A stretch of DNA of 5,513 nucleotides from Selenomonadaceae bacterium UBA2897 (lineage in GTDB: Bacteria; Bacillota; Negativicutes; Selenomonadales; Selenomonadaceae). Location of the stretch: contig DEDT01000038.1 of the NCBI GenBank assembly GCA_002350105.1, positions 3,741-9,253 of the forward strand, in the 5' to 3' direction. This document shows, piece after piece, positions 5,293-5,513 of this stretch (positions within the stretch are counted from its first letter, which is position 1; each line of letters begins with the position of its first letter). Below the pieces are notes generated by a model that saw nothing but the letters and a program-made list of their open reading frames with translations, made no database searches and was not told where the DNA came from. The position numbers were made by a program, and so were the translations under genes.

Positions 5293-5368
5293 GGCAGCTA
5301 GGTTACGTGGCAAACCGCTGGGCCCGCAAATCCCAACAAGCGAGGTTCGAGTCCTCGCGCTGCCTCCA
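5293..5368 (+). tRNA. tRNA-like sequence with 6+6 acceptor/T stems, Cys-like features
   Basis: A 76-base cloverleaf can be drawn. The acceptor is GGCAGC/GCTGCC (5293-5298, 5359-5364), followed by T at the discriminator position and an encoded CCA (5366-5368). Two bases TA (as T8 A9) precede the D arm GGTT/AACC, whose loop ACGTGGCA has the conserved A and GG. The T arm is GCGAGG/CCTCGC with loop TTCGAGT. The acceptor is one pair short and the T stem one pair long, so the 12-bp stack is kept. The anticodon arm is odd: TGGG/CCCA around CCCGCAAAT. Read as GCA with a C-T mismatch closing the loop, it would be Cys, agreeing with the T discriminator, but position 33 is C rather than T. It could be a decaying phage tRNA, a noncanonical tRNA or a tRNA mimic; normal function is doubtful. 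Confidence 0.45.
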
Positions 5369-5372
5369 TCAT

Positions 5373-5405
5373 GGCGCAAGCGAGGAGACGACACTCGCAA
5401 ACGCC
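5373..5405 (+). other. Two-part hairpin directly after the tRNA-like sequence
   Basis: GGCG (5373-5376) pairs with CGCC (5402-5405) and GCGAG (5380-5384) with CTCGC (5394-5398). Between them is a symmetric internal loop CAA/AAA, and the top is a 9-base loop. No T tract follows immediately, so it is not a simple terminator. It begins 4 bases after the CCA and could help 3' processing or be part of a larger structured RNA. Confidence 0.35.
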
Positions 5406-5513
5406 GGCATTTTACGCTGGAGCCAACACCGGCAGAATTCCCCCCCTTTTTTTCCAAAAAGTTTCCTTACCGGCAGGCCTGAAACCTATGGCCTGTACGA
5501 ATACTCGAGCACT

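Larger units (their letters stand above)
5091..5513 (+). other. 423-base region with no convincing protein gene
   Basis: After the regulator there is no convincing coding sequence up to the window edge. In order it holds the tandem repeats and -10-like hexamer (5100-5161), a small hairpin GTCTG/CAGAC (5175-5191), and a 16-base element of two self-complementary TTGCAA units around TTTT (5255-5270). The tRNA-like sequence (5293-5368) and a two-part hairpin (5373-5405) follow. A C7T7 tract (5440-5453) lies between two direct copies of ACCGGCAG (5428 and 5469), and a hairpin CAGGCC/GGCCTG (5474-5495) comes last. Small terminase or HNH genes usually follow such regulators, so late genes probably start just outside. 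Confidence 0.5.

Noticed and set aside
5255..5482. Plus-strand frame of 75 codons in the final region
   Set aside because: It overlaps the tRNA-like sequence, has no ribosome binding site and no recognisable domain.
5241..5513. Plus-strand frame from ATG 5241, open to the window edge for 91 codons
   Set aside because: It reads through the tRNA-like sequence and the C7T7 tract, giving QARFES and PPFFPK stretches typical of translated noncoding DNA. It lacks a well-spaced ribosome binding site (GGGCGGGG is 10 bases away). A real gene cannot be fully excluded because the end is not visible.

Overview
This window is part of the early and middle region of a tailed phage or prophage. It contains a recombination block, a replication block, several small accessory genes and a late-transcription regulator, all on the + strand. 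The G+C content is fairly high, ribosome binding sites are strong AGGAGG types, and many genes touch or overlap by a few bases. The phage-type YqaJ/RecT, DnaD/DnaC-like and ArpU-like proteins suggest a Firmicutes host. The G+C-rich, strong-SD style would fit a Negativicutes host such as Selenomonas or Mitsuokella relatives, but that host call is inference from style, not a database result.

Positions 1-1244 hold the C-terminal end of a YqaJ-type exonuclease followed by a RecT single-strand annealing protein, a lambda Exo/Beta-like pair. Positions 1262-2666 hold a replication initiator with a winged-helix N-terminus and a DnaD-like C-terminus, overlapped by a DnaC-like helicase loader. Inside the initiator gene lie four copies of a palindromic element (1547-1643) followed by an A+T-rich stretch. 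This has the layout of a lambda-O-type origin. One repeat is read in a different frame from the other three, so the DNA and not the peptide is what is conserved. Positions 2663-3369 add a PDDEXK nuclease (Holliday-junction-resolvase type) and an SSB with an acidic DEEVPF tip, each joined to the previous gene by an ATGA overlap.

Positions 3425-4518 carry small genes of unknown function: a 144-residue protein, a possible 22-residue linker peptide, a 69-residue HTH-like protein, a 71-residue protein and a 58-residue single-span membrane protein. A perfect 9-bp hairpin (4525-4551) separates them from a GTG-started ArpU/sigma-region-4-like regulator (4575-5090).

Positions 5091-5513 have no convincing protein gene. 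They begin with four tandem 11-13-bp repeats, one helical turn apart, directly upstream of a GATAAT -10-like hexamer. This is a good candidate for the late promoter acted on by the preceding regulator. A 76-nt tRNA-like sequence follows (5293-5368), with a CCA end, a perfect T arm and a perfect D arm. Its acceptor/T arrangement is 6+6 bp instead of 7+5 and its anticodon arm is abnormal. Further hairpins and a C7T7 tract run to the window edge.

Read together, the early operon would process and anneal DNA ends, load the replicative helicase at an origin inside the initiator gene, and protect single strands. The regulator at the end would then switch on the late genes beyond the window.
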